Of a DNA stretch of 64,000 bases, positions 28,160-36,334 are shown in pieces. The notes under the pieces were generated by a model. That model saw only the letters and a list, made by a program, of their open reading frames with translations. It ran no database searches and had not been told where the DNA came from. The number at the start of each line of letters is the position of its first letter. Within the stretch, counting starts at the first letter, position 1. Where the stretch lies: positions 978,290 through 1,042,289 of the forward strand of contig NZ_JACIDJ010000001.1 of NCBI RefSeq assembly GCF_014196305.1. The letters run 5' to 3'. This stretch comes from Roseococcus suduntuyensis. Its GTDB lineage: Bacteria; Pseudomonadota; Alphaproteobacteria; Acetobacterales; Acetobacteraceae. A program made the position numbers and the translations under genes.

Positions 28160-28472
28160 GACCCCCACGGTCATCCTCCAGATGGACTTCGCCTCGCCCC
28201 CGCCCTGGGGCGAGGCACGGCGCGAGGCCCTGCGGGCGCTGGCCCATTCCATCGCGGCCGACACGCCCGGCCTCGCCTGGAAGATCTGGACCGAGGATGA
28301 GGCGGCCGGACGCGCCGGGGGCCTCTACGCCTTCACCACCCGCGACGCCGCGCAGGCCTACCAGGCCATGCACACGGCGCGCGTGACGGCGCGCGGCGCC
28401 ACCGACATCCAGGCGCGCATCTGGGACATCAACATGGAACTTTCCGCCATCACCCAAGGCGTCCGCGCGTGA
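28149..28472 (+). CDS. YdhR-like putative monooxygenase
   Basis: 107-residue ferredoxin-like alpha/beta-barrel protein. VILQMDFASPPPW, WKIWTEDEAAGRAGGLYAFTT and ARIWDINMELSAIT resemble the YdhR family of putative mono-oxygenases. The start MPAETPT overlaps the FAH gene by 11 bases and the stop overlaps the GTG start of the SDR gene (GTGA). Function unknown; tight coupling suggests a shared catabolic role with its neighbours. Confidence 0.72.
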   Translation: MPAETPTVILQMDFASPPPWGEARREALRALAHSIAADTPGLAWKIWTEDEAAGRAGGLYAFTTRDAAQAYQAMHTARVTARGATDIQARIWDINMELSAITQGVRA

Positions 28473-29212
28473 GGCGCGTGCTGGTCACCGGCGCATCCTC
28501 CGGCATCGGGGCGGCCGTGGCGCGCGCGCTGGCCGCGCCGGGCGTCTCCGTCCTGCTGCACGCCCGCCACAACCGGGAGGGGCTGGAGGCGGTGGCCGCG
28601 CAGGTGCGCGAGAAGGGGGGCGAGGCGCATCTGCTGCTGGCGGACCTCGCCGAGCCCGAGGCCCCCGCGCGGCTGGTCGAGGACACGGCGCGGCTGCTGG
28701 GTGGGCTGGACGTGCTGGTTTCCAACGCCGGCTTCGCCGACCGCACCCCCGTGGCCAAGCTGACCGATGAGGGCTTCGGCCGCAGCCTGGACGCCGTGCT
28801 CTGGGCCTTCCTGCGCCTGGCACGCGCGGCCCGGCCGCATCTGGAGGCGGGGGAGGCGCCGCGGCTGATCGCCATCTCCTCCTTCGTCGCGCACATGTTC
28901 CGCAACGACGCCGCGACCTTCCCGGCCACCGCCGCCGCCAAGGGCGGCGTGGAGGCGCTGGTGCGGGCGCTGGCCATCGAATGGGCGCCGCGCGTCACGG
29001 TGAACGCCATCGCCCCCGGCTACACCCGCAAGGACCCCGGCGCCCATGCCGCGATGACGCCCGAGCAATGGCAGGCCACCATCGCGCGCATCCCCATGGC
29101 GCGGCTGGGCACGCCCGAGGACGTGGCGCATGCGGTGGCCTGGCTGGCCAGCCCGGGGGCAGGCTATGTCACGGGGCAACTCGTGCATGTGAATGGTGGG
29201 ATCGCGCTTTAA
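28469..29212 (+). CDS. Short-chain dehydrogenase/reductase with substituted catalytic tyrosine
   Basis: 247 residues, FabG-like SDR. The NAD(P)-binding TGASSGIG is at residues 7-14, SNAG near residue 90, the catalytic serine region IAISSFVAHMF, and PGYTRKDPG. The usual YxxxK is replaced by TAAAK in the segment FPATAAAKGG, leaving lysine but no tyrosine. Start GTG (28469) overlaps the YdhR-like stop. Activity with Thr in place of Tyr is unproven. Confidence 0.85.
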   Translation: MRRVLVTGASSGIGAAVARALAAPGVSVLLHARHNREGLEAVAAQVREKGGEAHLLLADLAEPEAPARLVEDTARLLGGLDVLVSNAGFADRTPVAKLTDEGFGRSLDAVLWAFLRLARAARPHLEAGEAPRLIAISSFVAHMFRNDAATFPATAAAKGGVEALVRALAIEWAPRVTVNAIAPGYTRKDPGAHAAMTPEQWQATIARIPMARLGTPEDVAHAVAWLASPGAGYVTGQLVHVNGGIAL

Positions 29213-29294
29213 AAACCAAGCGCCCCACTCTCCATTGCGGCAATTTAAGCCCGTTCCCATCCCCTGGATGGCTCAAGACAAGCAATACTCACCC

Positions 29295-29423
29295 TGTCGT
29301 TCCGCGGTTCGAAAGAACTGCTGGCAATGACAACGGTGGAGGCTATTTCCCGGCAAGCCGAAGCCATACTGGCCTTTGCGCCACGGGCCGGCCGAATTCA
29401 TTTCGGTCGGCCCGCTTCTTTTT
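29295..29423 (+). ncRNA. Candidate structured small RNA (promoter not identified)
   Basis: This gap (29213-29438) is AT-richer than its surroundings. TGTCGTTCCGCGGTTC (29295-29310) pairs with GAACTGCTGGCAATGACA (29315-29332) through a GAAA tetraloop with two single-base bulges, about 16 pairs. GCCATACTGGC forms a small stem near 29365. The segment ends with a strong intrinsic terminator. No reading frame of interest is present. It could be a free-standing sRNA or the 3' end of the SDR transcript; the 5' end is unknown. Confidence 0.4.
29385..29423 (+). terminator. Rho-independent terminator
   Basis: GGGCCGGCCGAA (29385-29396) pairs with TTCGGTCGGCCC (29402-29413) with one G-T pair, and is followed by GCTTCTTTTT. 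It lies 172 bases past the SDR stop on the plus strand. The T-run on the plus strand only makes it directional. Confidence 0.75.
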
Positions 29424-29438
29424 GCGGTGCAAGAAAAT

Positions 29439-29996
29439 CTAGCCGCCCATCTGCCGGATTTCCAACCGCCGCACCCGTTCCAGCATCTCGGCCCGCAGCG
29501 TCTCCAGCAGGTCATTGACGTAACCCACGGACAGCGCGGGCGAGAGCGCGGGGGCCGCCGGCAATTCGCCCGAAAGCCGGGCCTCGATGGCGGCCAGCCG
29601 CGCCTCCATCTCCCGCCGCAGCGCCGCCACCTCCTGGCGCAGCGCCATCACCTCCTCCAGCGTGGCCGGGTCATGGGCGGTGGCGGGGGCGGCGGCGTCG
29701 CGGCGCGCCAATTCCTGGCGGAACCACTCGGTGCGCAGCCGCATCTGCGTCGCCAGCGCCTCGTGCGGCGGCACGGCGACGAGGCTGGGGTCGAGCCTGG
29801 TGCCGCGGCGGCGCCCCTCCTCGCTGGCCACCATGGTCGCCAGCGCCTCGGCCCGGTGCTCGGGCCGGCCGCTGATGAATTCCAGGTAGTGGGCGAAGCC
29901 CTGCTCGTCCGGCCAGCGGCCCAGGATGCCGAGGTAGAGGTTCACCACCACATCCTCGTCGGAGCCATGCAGCAGGTCGGCGGCGCGCAGTGTCAT
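29439..29996 (-). CDS. DUF4214-like protein with C-terminal coiled coil
   Basis: 185 residues. The N-terminal VVNLYLGILGRWPDEQGFAHYLEFISG (about residues 17-43, quoted here only in part as YLGILGRWPDEQGF) matches the DUF4214 pattern seen in extracellular and glycosyltransferase-linked proteins. Residues 110-185 are charged heptad-like sequence (VMALRQEVAALRREMEARL) suggesting a coiled coil. ATGA overlap with the upstream glycosyltransferase gene points to one operon and a role in polysaccharide assembly. No signal peptide. Confidence 0.72.
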   Translation of the reverse strand: MTLRAADLLHGSDEDVVVNLYLGILGRWPDEQGFAHYLEFISGRPEHRAEALATMVASEEGRRRGTRLDPSLVAVPPHEALATQMRLRTEWFRQELARRDAAAPATAHDPATLEEVMALRQEVAALRREMEARLAAIEARLSGELPAAPALSPALSVGYVNDLLETLRAEMLERVRRLEIRQMGG

Positions 29997-31339
29997 GCGG
30001 GGGGCTCCGGCCAGGCCACGCCCAGCCTTGCGTGCAGCGCGGCCAGCCGCGCCGTGTGGCGCTCGGGGGTGAAGAGGGCGGCGCGGGCGGGGCCCTCGGC
30101 CTCCAGCCGGCACCGCAGGTCGTCATCGGTGTCGAGCGCGATCATCGCCTCGGTCAGGGCGCGCAGGTCCACGGGGTTCACCTTCAGCGCGGCATCGCCC
30201 ACCACCTCCGGCATGCAGGAGGCGTTGGAGGTCAGCACCGCCGTCCCCGCCTGCATGGCCTCGATGGCGGGCAGGCCGAAGCCCTCATAGAGGGTGGGGA
30301 AGCACAGGCTGCGCGCGTGGCGCAGCAGCACGTCCACATCGGTGCGCGGCAGGTAGCCCAGGTGGCGGATGCGCCCGTCGCGGGAGCGGGTGCCGCCCGC
30401 CTCCGTCAGCAGGCGGAGTTCGGGCTCCGCATTGCCGCTCTTGCCGCCCACGATGATCATGGGCCGCGTGATGCCCGACGCCATGTAGGCGTCCAGCGCG
30501 CGGGCCAGGTTCTTGCGCGGGTCCACCGCCGAGAGGCAGAGGTGGTAGCCCCGGTCCTCCAGCCCGAAGACCGAGGCCAGCCGTTCTCGTGACATGCGCG
30601 GGTCTAGGCCGTGCGTGGGCGGATAGACGGGCTGGTAGATGTTGCTGATCCGCTCCTCCGGGATGCCCAGCAGCGAGATCAGGTCCCGCCGCGAATGCTC
30701 GGAGACGGTCAGGATATGGTCCGCCGTCGCGGCCACGGCGCGGGCGGTGCGGACCCAGGCGCCCTTGTGGTCCAGCGTGGCCCAGGGCAGGCGCAGCGGG
30801 ATGGCGTCATGGATGGTGTAGATGTTGCGCGCGCCCTGAAGGCGCACGCCGTGCATGTGCGTCCAGTGCATCAGCGCCGGCGGCGGCGCGCCCTGCACCG
30901 AGACGCGCAGCAGCCGGCTTCGCACCCGCATGTTCACCACCGCGCGGCCGAAGATGTCGTGCGCGTTCCACAGCGCGTCGCAGGGCGGAACATTGGCGGT
31001 GGAGAAGGTCTGGTGCAGCCCGGTCGAGGTCAGCCCGCGCTCCACCGCCCCCGCGGCGGGCACGGGAATGGCCCGCTGCGGACCCCAGATGCCCGCCAGG
31101 CGGCGGGCCAGCCGGTAGTCCAGCTGGGTGCGGCTGTCGAAGAAGGCGATCTCGCGCGCCATGGGCGCGCCGCCCGCCCCAATCGGTCTGCCATAGAGCA
31201 GCCCCAGTCCGAGCCCGGTTTCGCCCAAAGTGGCGGCCAAACCTCGTGAATAGGTCGCGATGCCCGTGCCGCCCACGAGCGAGAGGCCGAAGCCATCCAT
31301 CCAGACGCGGGGCGATCCCCGGGGCGCGTCGTTCGGCAT
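29993..31339 (-). CDS. GT4-family glycosyltransferase
   Basis: 448 residues. C-terminal GT-B half has FPTLYEGFGLPAIEAMQAG with the EX7E-type motif and SNASCMPEVVGDAA. Middle part SAVDPRKNLARALDAY is the nucleotide-sugar region. The N-terminal GGTGIATYSRGLAA is the acceptor-side glycine loop. The start MPNDAPRG is chosen because the longer frame is low-complexity. Head-to-head with manC, separated by 85 bases; the nucleotide sugar made by ManC (GDP-mannose) is a plausible donor, which is inference. Confidence 0.87.
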   Translation of the reverse strand: MPNDAPRGSPRVWMDGFGLSLVGGTGIATYSRGLAATLGETGLGLGLLYGRPIGAGGAPMAREIAFFDSRTQLDYRLARRLAGIWGPQRAIPVPAAGAVERGLTSTGLHQTFSTANVPPCDALWNAHDIFGRAVVNMRVRSRLLRVSVQGAPPPALMHWTHMHGVRLQGARNIYTIHDAIPLRLPWATLDHKGAWVRTARAVAATADHILTVSEHSRRDLISLLGIPEERISNIYQPVYPPTHGLDPRMSRERLASVFGLEDRGYHLCLSAVDPRKNLARALDAYMASGITRPMIIVGGKSGNAEPELRLLTEAGGTRSRDGRIRHLGYLPRTDVDVLLRHARSLCFPTLYEGFGLPAIEAMQAGTAVLTSNASCMPEVVGDAALKVNPVDLRALTEAMIALDTDDDLRCRLEAEGPARAALFTPERHTARLAALHARLGVAWPEPPA

Positions 31340-31424
31340 GGGCGCAACTTGCCTCCGTCCCCCGATCGGGACAAGGTCAGCCCCGCCGCCGCGCCGCGCC
31401 CAGACCACAGGAAGTCACATTCGC

Positions 31425-32852
31425 ATGAGCCTGAACGACATCGTGCCCGTCCTGCTCTCCGGTGGCACGGGAACGCGCCTGTGGCCCCTCTCGCGCGAGG
31501 GGTTTCCGAAGCAGTTCTGGCCGCTGGTCTCCTCCCGCAGCATGATCCAGGAGACGGCGCTGCGCGCGGTGGGCGAGGGGTTCGCGCCCGCCGTGGTGGT
31601 GGCGAACGAGGCGCATCGCTTCCTGATCGCGGAGCAGCTGCGCGAGGCCGGCATCGTCGCCCCCCGCATCCTGCTGGAGCCGGAGGGCCGCAACTCCGCG
31701 CCCGCCATCGCCGCCGCGGCCGCGCTGGTGGCCGAGGCCTCGCCGGGTGCGGTGCTCTGGATCATGGCGGCCGATGCCGCGATCAAGGACGTGGCGGCCC
31801 TGCACGCGGCCCTCGCCCAGGCCGCCCATGCGGCGCGCGAGACGGGGCGTATCGTCACCTTCGGCATGCGGCCCACCGCGCCTGAGACGAGCTTCGGCTA
31901 CATCGAGATGGGCGCGCCGCTGGGCGATGCGCCGGGCGTGCACGCCGTGGCCCGCTTCACCGAGAAGCCCGACGCCGCCACCGCCGCCGCCCTGCTGGCC
32001 GATGGCAAGCATGTCTGGAACAGCGGCATGTTCGTGGCCACCGCCGCCACGCTGGTGACGGAGCTGGAGCGCCACGCGCCCGAGGTCATCGCCGCCGCCC
32101 GTGCCGCCCTGGCCGCCGCCACGCGCGACCTGGACTTCATCCGCCTCGGCGCCGAGGCCTTCCGCGCGGCGCCCTCCATCTCGATCGACTACGCGGTGAT
32201 GGAGCGCACGGGCCACGCCGCCGTCATCCCCGCCGAACTCGGCTGGTCGGATGTGGGGAGCTGGGACGCGCTCTGGACCATCGCGGAGAAGGACGGGGCG
32301 GGCAATGCGCTGCAAGGCCCCGTCACCGCCGTGGATTCCCGCAACTGCCTGGTCCGCAGCGAGGGCATCCGCACCGCCGTGCTGGGGCTGGAGGATGTGG
32401 TGGTGGTCGTCACCGAGGACGCCGTGCTGGCCATGCCGCGCCACCGCGCGCAGGACGTGAAGAAGGTGGTGGAGACGCTGCGGGCCGAGGGCGTGGCCGA
32501 GGCGGGCGCGCACCGCCGGGTCTATCGCCCCTGGGGCCAGTATTCCGGCCTCATCATGGGCGACCGGTTCCAGGTGAAGGAGATCGTGGTGCGGCCGGGC
32601 GGCAAGCTGTCCCTGCAGAAGCACCATCACCGCGCCGAGCACTGGGTGGTGGTGAAGGGCACCGCGCGGGTGGCCCGCGACGCCGAGAGCCTGCTGCTGA
32701 GCGAGAACCAGTCGGTCTACCTGCCGCTCGGCTGCATCCATCGCCTGGAGAACCCGGGCATGATCCCGCTGCACCTGATCGAGGTCCAGGTCGGCTCCTA
32801 TCTCGGCGAGGACGACATCGTCCGGATCGAGGACACCTACGGGCGAAGCTGA
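31425..32852 (+). CDS. manC: Mannose-1-phosphate guanylyltransferase / mannose-6-phosphate isomerase
   Basis: 475 residues. The N-terminal nucleotidyltransferase has LSGGTGTRLWPLSREGFPKQ at residues 11-30 and FTEKPD near residue 185. The C-terminal type II PMI cupin has YRPWGQYSG, PGGKLSLQKHHHRAEHW (zinc ligands) and HRLENPG. It makes GDP-mannose for exopolysaccharide. The AGGAAG ribosome binding site precedes ATG 31425. Second gene of the unit is a glycosyltransferase four bases downstream. Confidence 0.94.
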   Translation: MSLNDIVPVLLSGGTGTRLWPLSREGFPKQFWPLVSSRSMIQETALRAVGEGFAPAVVVANEAHRFLIAEQLREAGIVAPRILLEPEGRNSAPAIAAAAALVAEASPGAVLWIMAADAAIKDVAALHAALAQAAHAARETGRIVTFGMRPTAPETSFGYIEMGAPLGDAPGVHAVARFTEKPDAATAAALLADGKHVWNSGMFVATAATLVTELERHAPEVIAAARAALAAATRDLDFIRLGAEAFRAAPSISIDYAVMERTGHAAVIPAELGWSDVGSWDALWTIAEKDGAGNALQGPVTAVDSRNCLVRSEGIRTAVLGLEDVVVVVTEDAVLAMPRHRAQDVKKVVETLRAEGVAEAGAHRRVYRPWGQYSGLIMGDRFQVKEIVVRPGGKLSLQKHHHRAEHWVVVKGTARVARDAESLLLSENQSVYLPLGCIHRLENPGMIPLHLIEVQVGSYLGEDDIVRIEDTYGRS

Positions 32853-32855
32853 GGC

Positions 32856-34616
32856 ATGGCGCGCCTCCTCGCCGACCTGACGGACCTGCTGCACTACTTC
32901 CGGATCAACCGGCTGCCGCTCGGCGTGCCGCGGGTCCAGATGGCGCTGACCGAGGCGGCTTTGGCGGCGCCCGAACCCCTGCTGGAGCCCATGGCCTTCG
33001 ACCCGGCCAGCGGCCGCTTCCGCGCGTTGCCGGGCCAGGAGCTGCTGGCCCTGCTGGCCACCGCCCGCCGGGGCGCCGACATCGAGGCGCCCGACTGGGT
33101 GGCCGCCCGCGCCACTCTGGCCACGGCGCTCGAGGCGGCCCCCGAGATCGGCTTCGCCGCCGGCGACCGCGTCTTCACCCCCGGCCTGCCCTTCCTGGTG
33201 CCCGGCCAGATGCATCGCCTGCGGGAGCTGCGGCAGGCGCATGGCGTGGCGCTCTGCGCCCTGTTCCATGACGCCATCCCGCTGGTGGTGCCCGAGCATT
33301 GCACGCCCGAGCTCACCTCGGGCTTCGCGGACAATTTGCTCTCCATCTGCCTGCAGACCGACCGCGTGGTGGCCACCAGCGCCTGCGCGGCGCGGGATTT
33401 CCGCGAATGGCAGCGCCGCCTGCTGCCGGAGCTGGACATCCCGGTGGTGGCCATGCCGCTCGACGCACCGCTGCCGCCGGTGGGCGGCGAAGGCGAGGAG
33501 GCCCCCCCGCGGCCCGAGGCGCTGGCGGATGGGCGGCCCTATGTGCTCTGCGTCTCCACCCTGGAGAGCCGCAAGAACCATGTGCTGCTGCTGCACGCCT
33601 GGCTGACCCTGCTGCGCCGCCATGGCGAGCATGCGCTGCCGCGCCTGGTGCTGGTGGGGCGCCAGGGCTTCGGCGCCGATGCCGCGCTGCGCCTGCTGGA
33701 GCACGCGCCCGAGCTGCGCCGCAACGTCGTCTGGCTGCGCGACGTGTCGGACGCGCAGCTGGCGCGGCTCTACAAGGACTGCCTCTTCACCATCTTCAAC
33801 AGCTTCTACGAAGGCTGGGGCCTGCCGGTGACCGAGGCGCTGTCGCACGGCAAGCTGGTGATCGCCCCCGACCATTCCAGCCTGCGCGAGGCCGGCGGCA
33901 CCGCCGCCCTCTACTTCACCCCTCAGAGCGAGCCGGAACTGGCGGAACTCGCCTGGGGCCTCATCCGCGACCCCGCCCGCCGCGCGGCGCTGGAGGCGGC
34001 GCTGCCCGGGCGCGTGCGGCTGCGCGGCTGGCGCGAGGTGGTGGAAGGGCTGGCGCGGGAATTGGCGGCGCCGCTGGTGGCCCTGCCGGGACCCTTCGCC
34101 CGCGCGGGCGCCATCACCGGGCGGCGCATCGGCTTCGAGATCCAGCCCGCCATGCCGCCGGCCGCCATGCGCGCCGCCCATGTGGGCAACGCCCTGATCC
34201 TGGAGGGGGATGGCTGGAGCATTCCCGAGGCCTATGGCGTGTGGCTGACCAAGGGGCGGGCGCGGCTGCGCCTGCCCGCGCTGGAGCGCAGCGGCATGCG
34301 CCTCTTCCTTGAGGTCAGCGGCCCGCCCGTCGCCGCGGAGACAGGGCTGCGCCTGCACCTGCCCGATGGCACCACCGGGCCGTGGCTCAGCCTGCGGCTG
34401 GCCGCGCAGGAGCGCCGGCACCTGGAAATGACCCTGCCCGCCGGCCCGGCGGGGGTTGTCGTGGTGGAGTTCGACACCTCGGGCGCGCGGCCCATTCCGG
34501 ATGACGACCGCCTGTTCTCCCTTATGCTGCACGGGCTGATGCTGATCGCCGACCACGACCTGCAGCGCACCTATGAATACCTGGGTGATCGCCTGCACCT
34601 GTCGCGCCTGGGCTGA
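32856..34616 (+). CDS. GT4-family glycosyltransferase with C-terminal extension
   Basis: 586 residues. The GT-B domain spans about 1-400: LFHDAIPLVVPEH, STLESRKNHVLLLHAW, and SFYEGWGLPVTEALSHGK with the EX7E-type motif. About 180 residues follow that are beta-rich with no known transferase motif (FEIQPAMPPAAMRAAHVGN to the end) and could bind a polysaccharide or partner. Four bases after manC. Function in exopolysaccharide or glycan assembly is inferred from neighbours. Confidence 0.8.
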   Translation: MARLLADLTDLLHYFRINRLPLGVPRVQMALTEAALAAPEPLLEPMAFDPASGRFRALPGQELLALLATARRGADIEAPDWVAARATLATALEAAPEIGFAAGDRVFTPGLPFLVPGQMHRLRELRQAHGVALCALFHDAIPLVVPEHCTPELTSGFADNLLSICLQTDRVVATSACAARDFREWQRRLLPELDIPVVAMPLDAPLPPVGGEGEEAPPRPEALADGRPYVLCVSTLESRKNHVLLLHAWLTLLRRHGEHALPRLVLVGRQGFGADAALRLLEHAPELRRNVVWLRDVSDAQLARLYKDCLFTIFNSFYEGWGLPVTEALSHGKLVIAPDHSSLREAGGTAALYFTPQSEPELAELAWGLIRDPARRAALEAALPGRVRLRGWREVVEGLARELAAPLVALPGPFARAGAITGRRIGFEIQPAMPPAAMRAAHVGNALILEGDGWSIPEAYGVWLTKGRARLRLPALERSGMRLFLEVSGPPVAAETGLRLHLPDGTTGPWLSLRLAAQERRHLEMTLPAGPAGVVVVEFDTSGARPIPDDDRLFSLMLHGLMLIADHDLQRTYEYLGDRLHLSRLG

Positions 34617-34678
34617 CGCCCCACTGCCTGCGCTGACGCCCTATCGCCTGGGCGGCCAATATCATAATTTTCGAGATA

Positions 34679-35269
34679 ATGAGGCTGGTCTGGGTGATTT
34701 CAGGCATCCTGGTCGGCGCCGTCTTCATCGGCGCCTCCGGGACGGGACAGGCGCAGCCGCAACGCGGCCGCGCCGCGGAAGCGCTTTTGCCCCTGCCGCC
34801 GCCGCCCACGCCCGCCGCGCCCCCGATGCGGGCCGCGCCGCCCCCCCAACCCGCACCGGCCGCGCCGCCGCCCCCCGTCGCCACTGCCCAGCGCGGTGCG
34901 CAGACGCCGGTGGTCTGGGCCACCATCTATGCCGCGGCACCTCCGTCGCGCGCCTATGGCATCAGCCCGGCCACGCGCGACCGGCTCATCGCCCACCAGC
35001 GCGCCGAGGCGCAATGCCGCGCCGGGCCGGGCGGCAACACCTGCCGCCGCCTGGTCGAGATCCAGCAGGGCTGCGCCGTGCTGGTGCAGGGCGCGCGCGA
35101 CGACCGGTTGCTGCCCTTCACCACGCCCGACCCCAACCAGCCGGTGATGCTGGCCGTGGCGGGCGCGGGCTTCACCGTGGAGGACGCGACGCGCGACGGC
35201 ATGGACCAGTGCCAGCGCCGCCAGCGCGGCGCCATCTGCCGCGTCATCGCCTCGATCTGCGCGCGGTGA
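34679..35269 (+). CDS. Exported DUF4189-like protein
   Basis: 196 residues: signal peptide (VWVISGILVGAVFIGASG, about residues 4-22), a proline/alanine-rich linker (residues 36-75), then a compact domain of about 110 residues with four to six cysteines (RAEAQCRAG, NTCRRL, QGCAVL, DQCQRR, AICRVI, SICAR). The cysteine pattern and WATIYAAAPPSRAYG opening resemble DUF4189 domains in exported alphaproteobacterial proteins. Disulfide-stabilised, periplasmic or surface location is likely. Function unknown. Confidence 0.7.
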   Translation: MRLVWVISGILVGAVFIGASGTGQAQPQRGRAAEALLPLPPPPTPAAPPMRAAPPPQPAPAAPPPPVATAQRGAQTPVVWATIYAAAPPSRAYGISPATRDRLIAHQRAEAQCRAGPGGNTCRRLVEIQQGCAVLVQGARDDRLLPFTTPDPNQPVMLAVAGAGFTVEDATRDGMDQCQRRQRGAICRVIASICAR

Positions 35270-35297
35270 GCGTCTGAATCAGCCGCTCGGCGTGTCC

Positions 35298-35346
35298 GGG
35301 CGACTGATTCACCGCTCCGGCGATATCGCCTTCGCGGATCAGGCGC
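35298..35346 (+). repeat. Dispersed GATTCAC repeat, single copy with CTGAT/ATCAG ends
   Basis: CTGATTCACCGCTCCGGCGA leads to GCCTTCGCGGATCAGGCGCC. The ends CTGAT and ATCAG pair, closing the hairpin. A partial related stretch (TGAATCAGCCGCTCGG) precedes it at 35274-35290. The stop codon of the LysR gene (minus, 35341-35339) is formed by the TCA of its GGATCAGG end. Confidence 0.75.
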
Positions 35347-36214
35347 CCTCATCCTCCCGCGCCGTCGCCACCAGCCACTCCGCGAAGAGGGAGAGCGGCG
35401 CGGACACCCGACCCGGCGGCAGCACCAGCCAATAGCCGTCGCCCGCCGGCAGCGCCGCGGGCGCCAGCGGGACGAGGCGCCGGGCCCGCACCTCCTCCCG
35501 CACGAAGCCGGGCGGGCAGATCACGGTGCCCAACCCCTCCAGCGCGGCCTGGATGGCGAGGGTGGTGCTCTCATAGAGCAGGGGCGGCGTCGCCTCGGGC
35601 AGCCCGGCGCCTTGCCGCCAACGCGCCCAGTCGCCCGGCCGCACGCGGCTGCCCAGCATCCGCCCCGGGATGGGCGCCTCGGGCGTGCGCCGCGCCGCCA
35701 GCGCGGGGGCGGCGAAGGGCGCGATGGTGACGGGTTGCAGCGCCCGCGCCGTGGGCGAGGGGGGCGCGCCCAGCGGGCCGGTGCGGACGGCCGCATCCAC
35801 GCCCTCCCGCGCGAAATCCACGGGGGCGATGGAGGTGCTGACCTCCACATCCAGCCCCGGGTGGCGGCGCTTGAACTCCGACAGGCGCGGGATCAGCCAG
35901 CGCAGCGCCCAGGTGGTGTAGGCGCGGATGCGCAAGGGCGCCGTCTCCGCCCGCATCTCCCGCGCCGCCGCCTCGATGCGGGCGAAGCCCTCGCGCAGGC
36001 CGGTGGCGAGGCGCGCTCCCGCCTCGGTCAGGCGCAGCGCGTTGGGGCTTCGGTGCACCAGGGCGCAGCCCAGCGCCGCCTCCAGCTCGCGCAGGCGGCG
36101 GCTGATGGCGGGCTGCGTCACCCCCAGCGCGGCGGCAGCGCGCGTCACGCTGCCCGTCTCGGCGATCAGGTGGAAGGCCCGCAGGCTGTCCAGCGGGGGC
36201 AGGGCGCTCGGCAT
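35339..36214 (-). CDS. LysR-family transcriptional regulator, GcvA-like
   Basis: 291 residues. N-terminal winged helix LRAFHLIAETGSVTRAAAAL and LGVTQPAISRRLRELEAALG (residues 9-50), then the substrate-binding domain from about residue 90 with a GcvA/AmpR-like RIRAYTTWALRWLIPRL start. Divergent from the Bug-type gene at 36335, the usual arrangement for LysR activators, so it probably controls the Bug/enoyl-CoA hydratase/acyl-CoA ligase unit. Its stop codon lies in a dispersed repeat. Confidence 0.9.
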   Translation of the reverse strand: MPSALPPLDSLRAFHLIAETGSVTRAAAALGVTQPAISRRLRELEAALGCALVHRSPNALRLTEAGARLATGLREGFARIEAAAREMRAETAPLRIRAYTTWALRWLIPRLSEFKRRHPGLDVEVSTSIAPVDFAREGVDAAVRTGPLGAPPSPTARALQPVTIAPFAAPALAARRTPEAPIPGRMLGSRVRPGDWARWRQGAGLPEATPPLLYESTTLAIQAALEGLGTVICPPGFVREEVRARRLVPLAPAALPAGDGYWLVLPPGRVSAPLSLFAEWLVATAREDEGA

Positions 36215-36334
36215 GGCGCAGCATAACACAGGGTTGGGGCAGGGTGCGAAACTCTGCGGCTTCCCGCGCCGCGCCCGATGGTGCTTTGAATGGCAGGTGC
36301 CGGCCACGACCGGTGCGATGGAGGAACACCGAGA

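Noticed and set aside
25256-28264. Very long minus-strand frame upstream of the GGT-like gene
   Set aside because: Antisense to DsbA-like, M14-like and FAH genes; no motif. The real protein starts at the lipoprotein signal (25255).
29295-29332. tRNA-like T-arm (GGTTCGAAA)
   Set aside because: No acceptor stem, anticodon arm or CCA-side pairing around it; the bases form a different, longer hairpin with a GAAA loop.
31371-31380. CCCGATCGGG palindrome between the glycosyltransferase and manC as an operator
   Set aside because: A 10-bp GC-rich palindrome is expected by chance in this composition and no regulator is adjacent.
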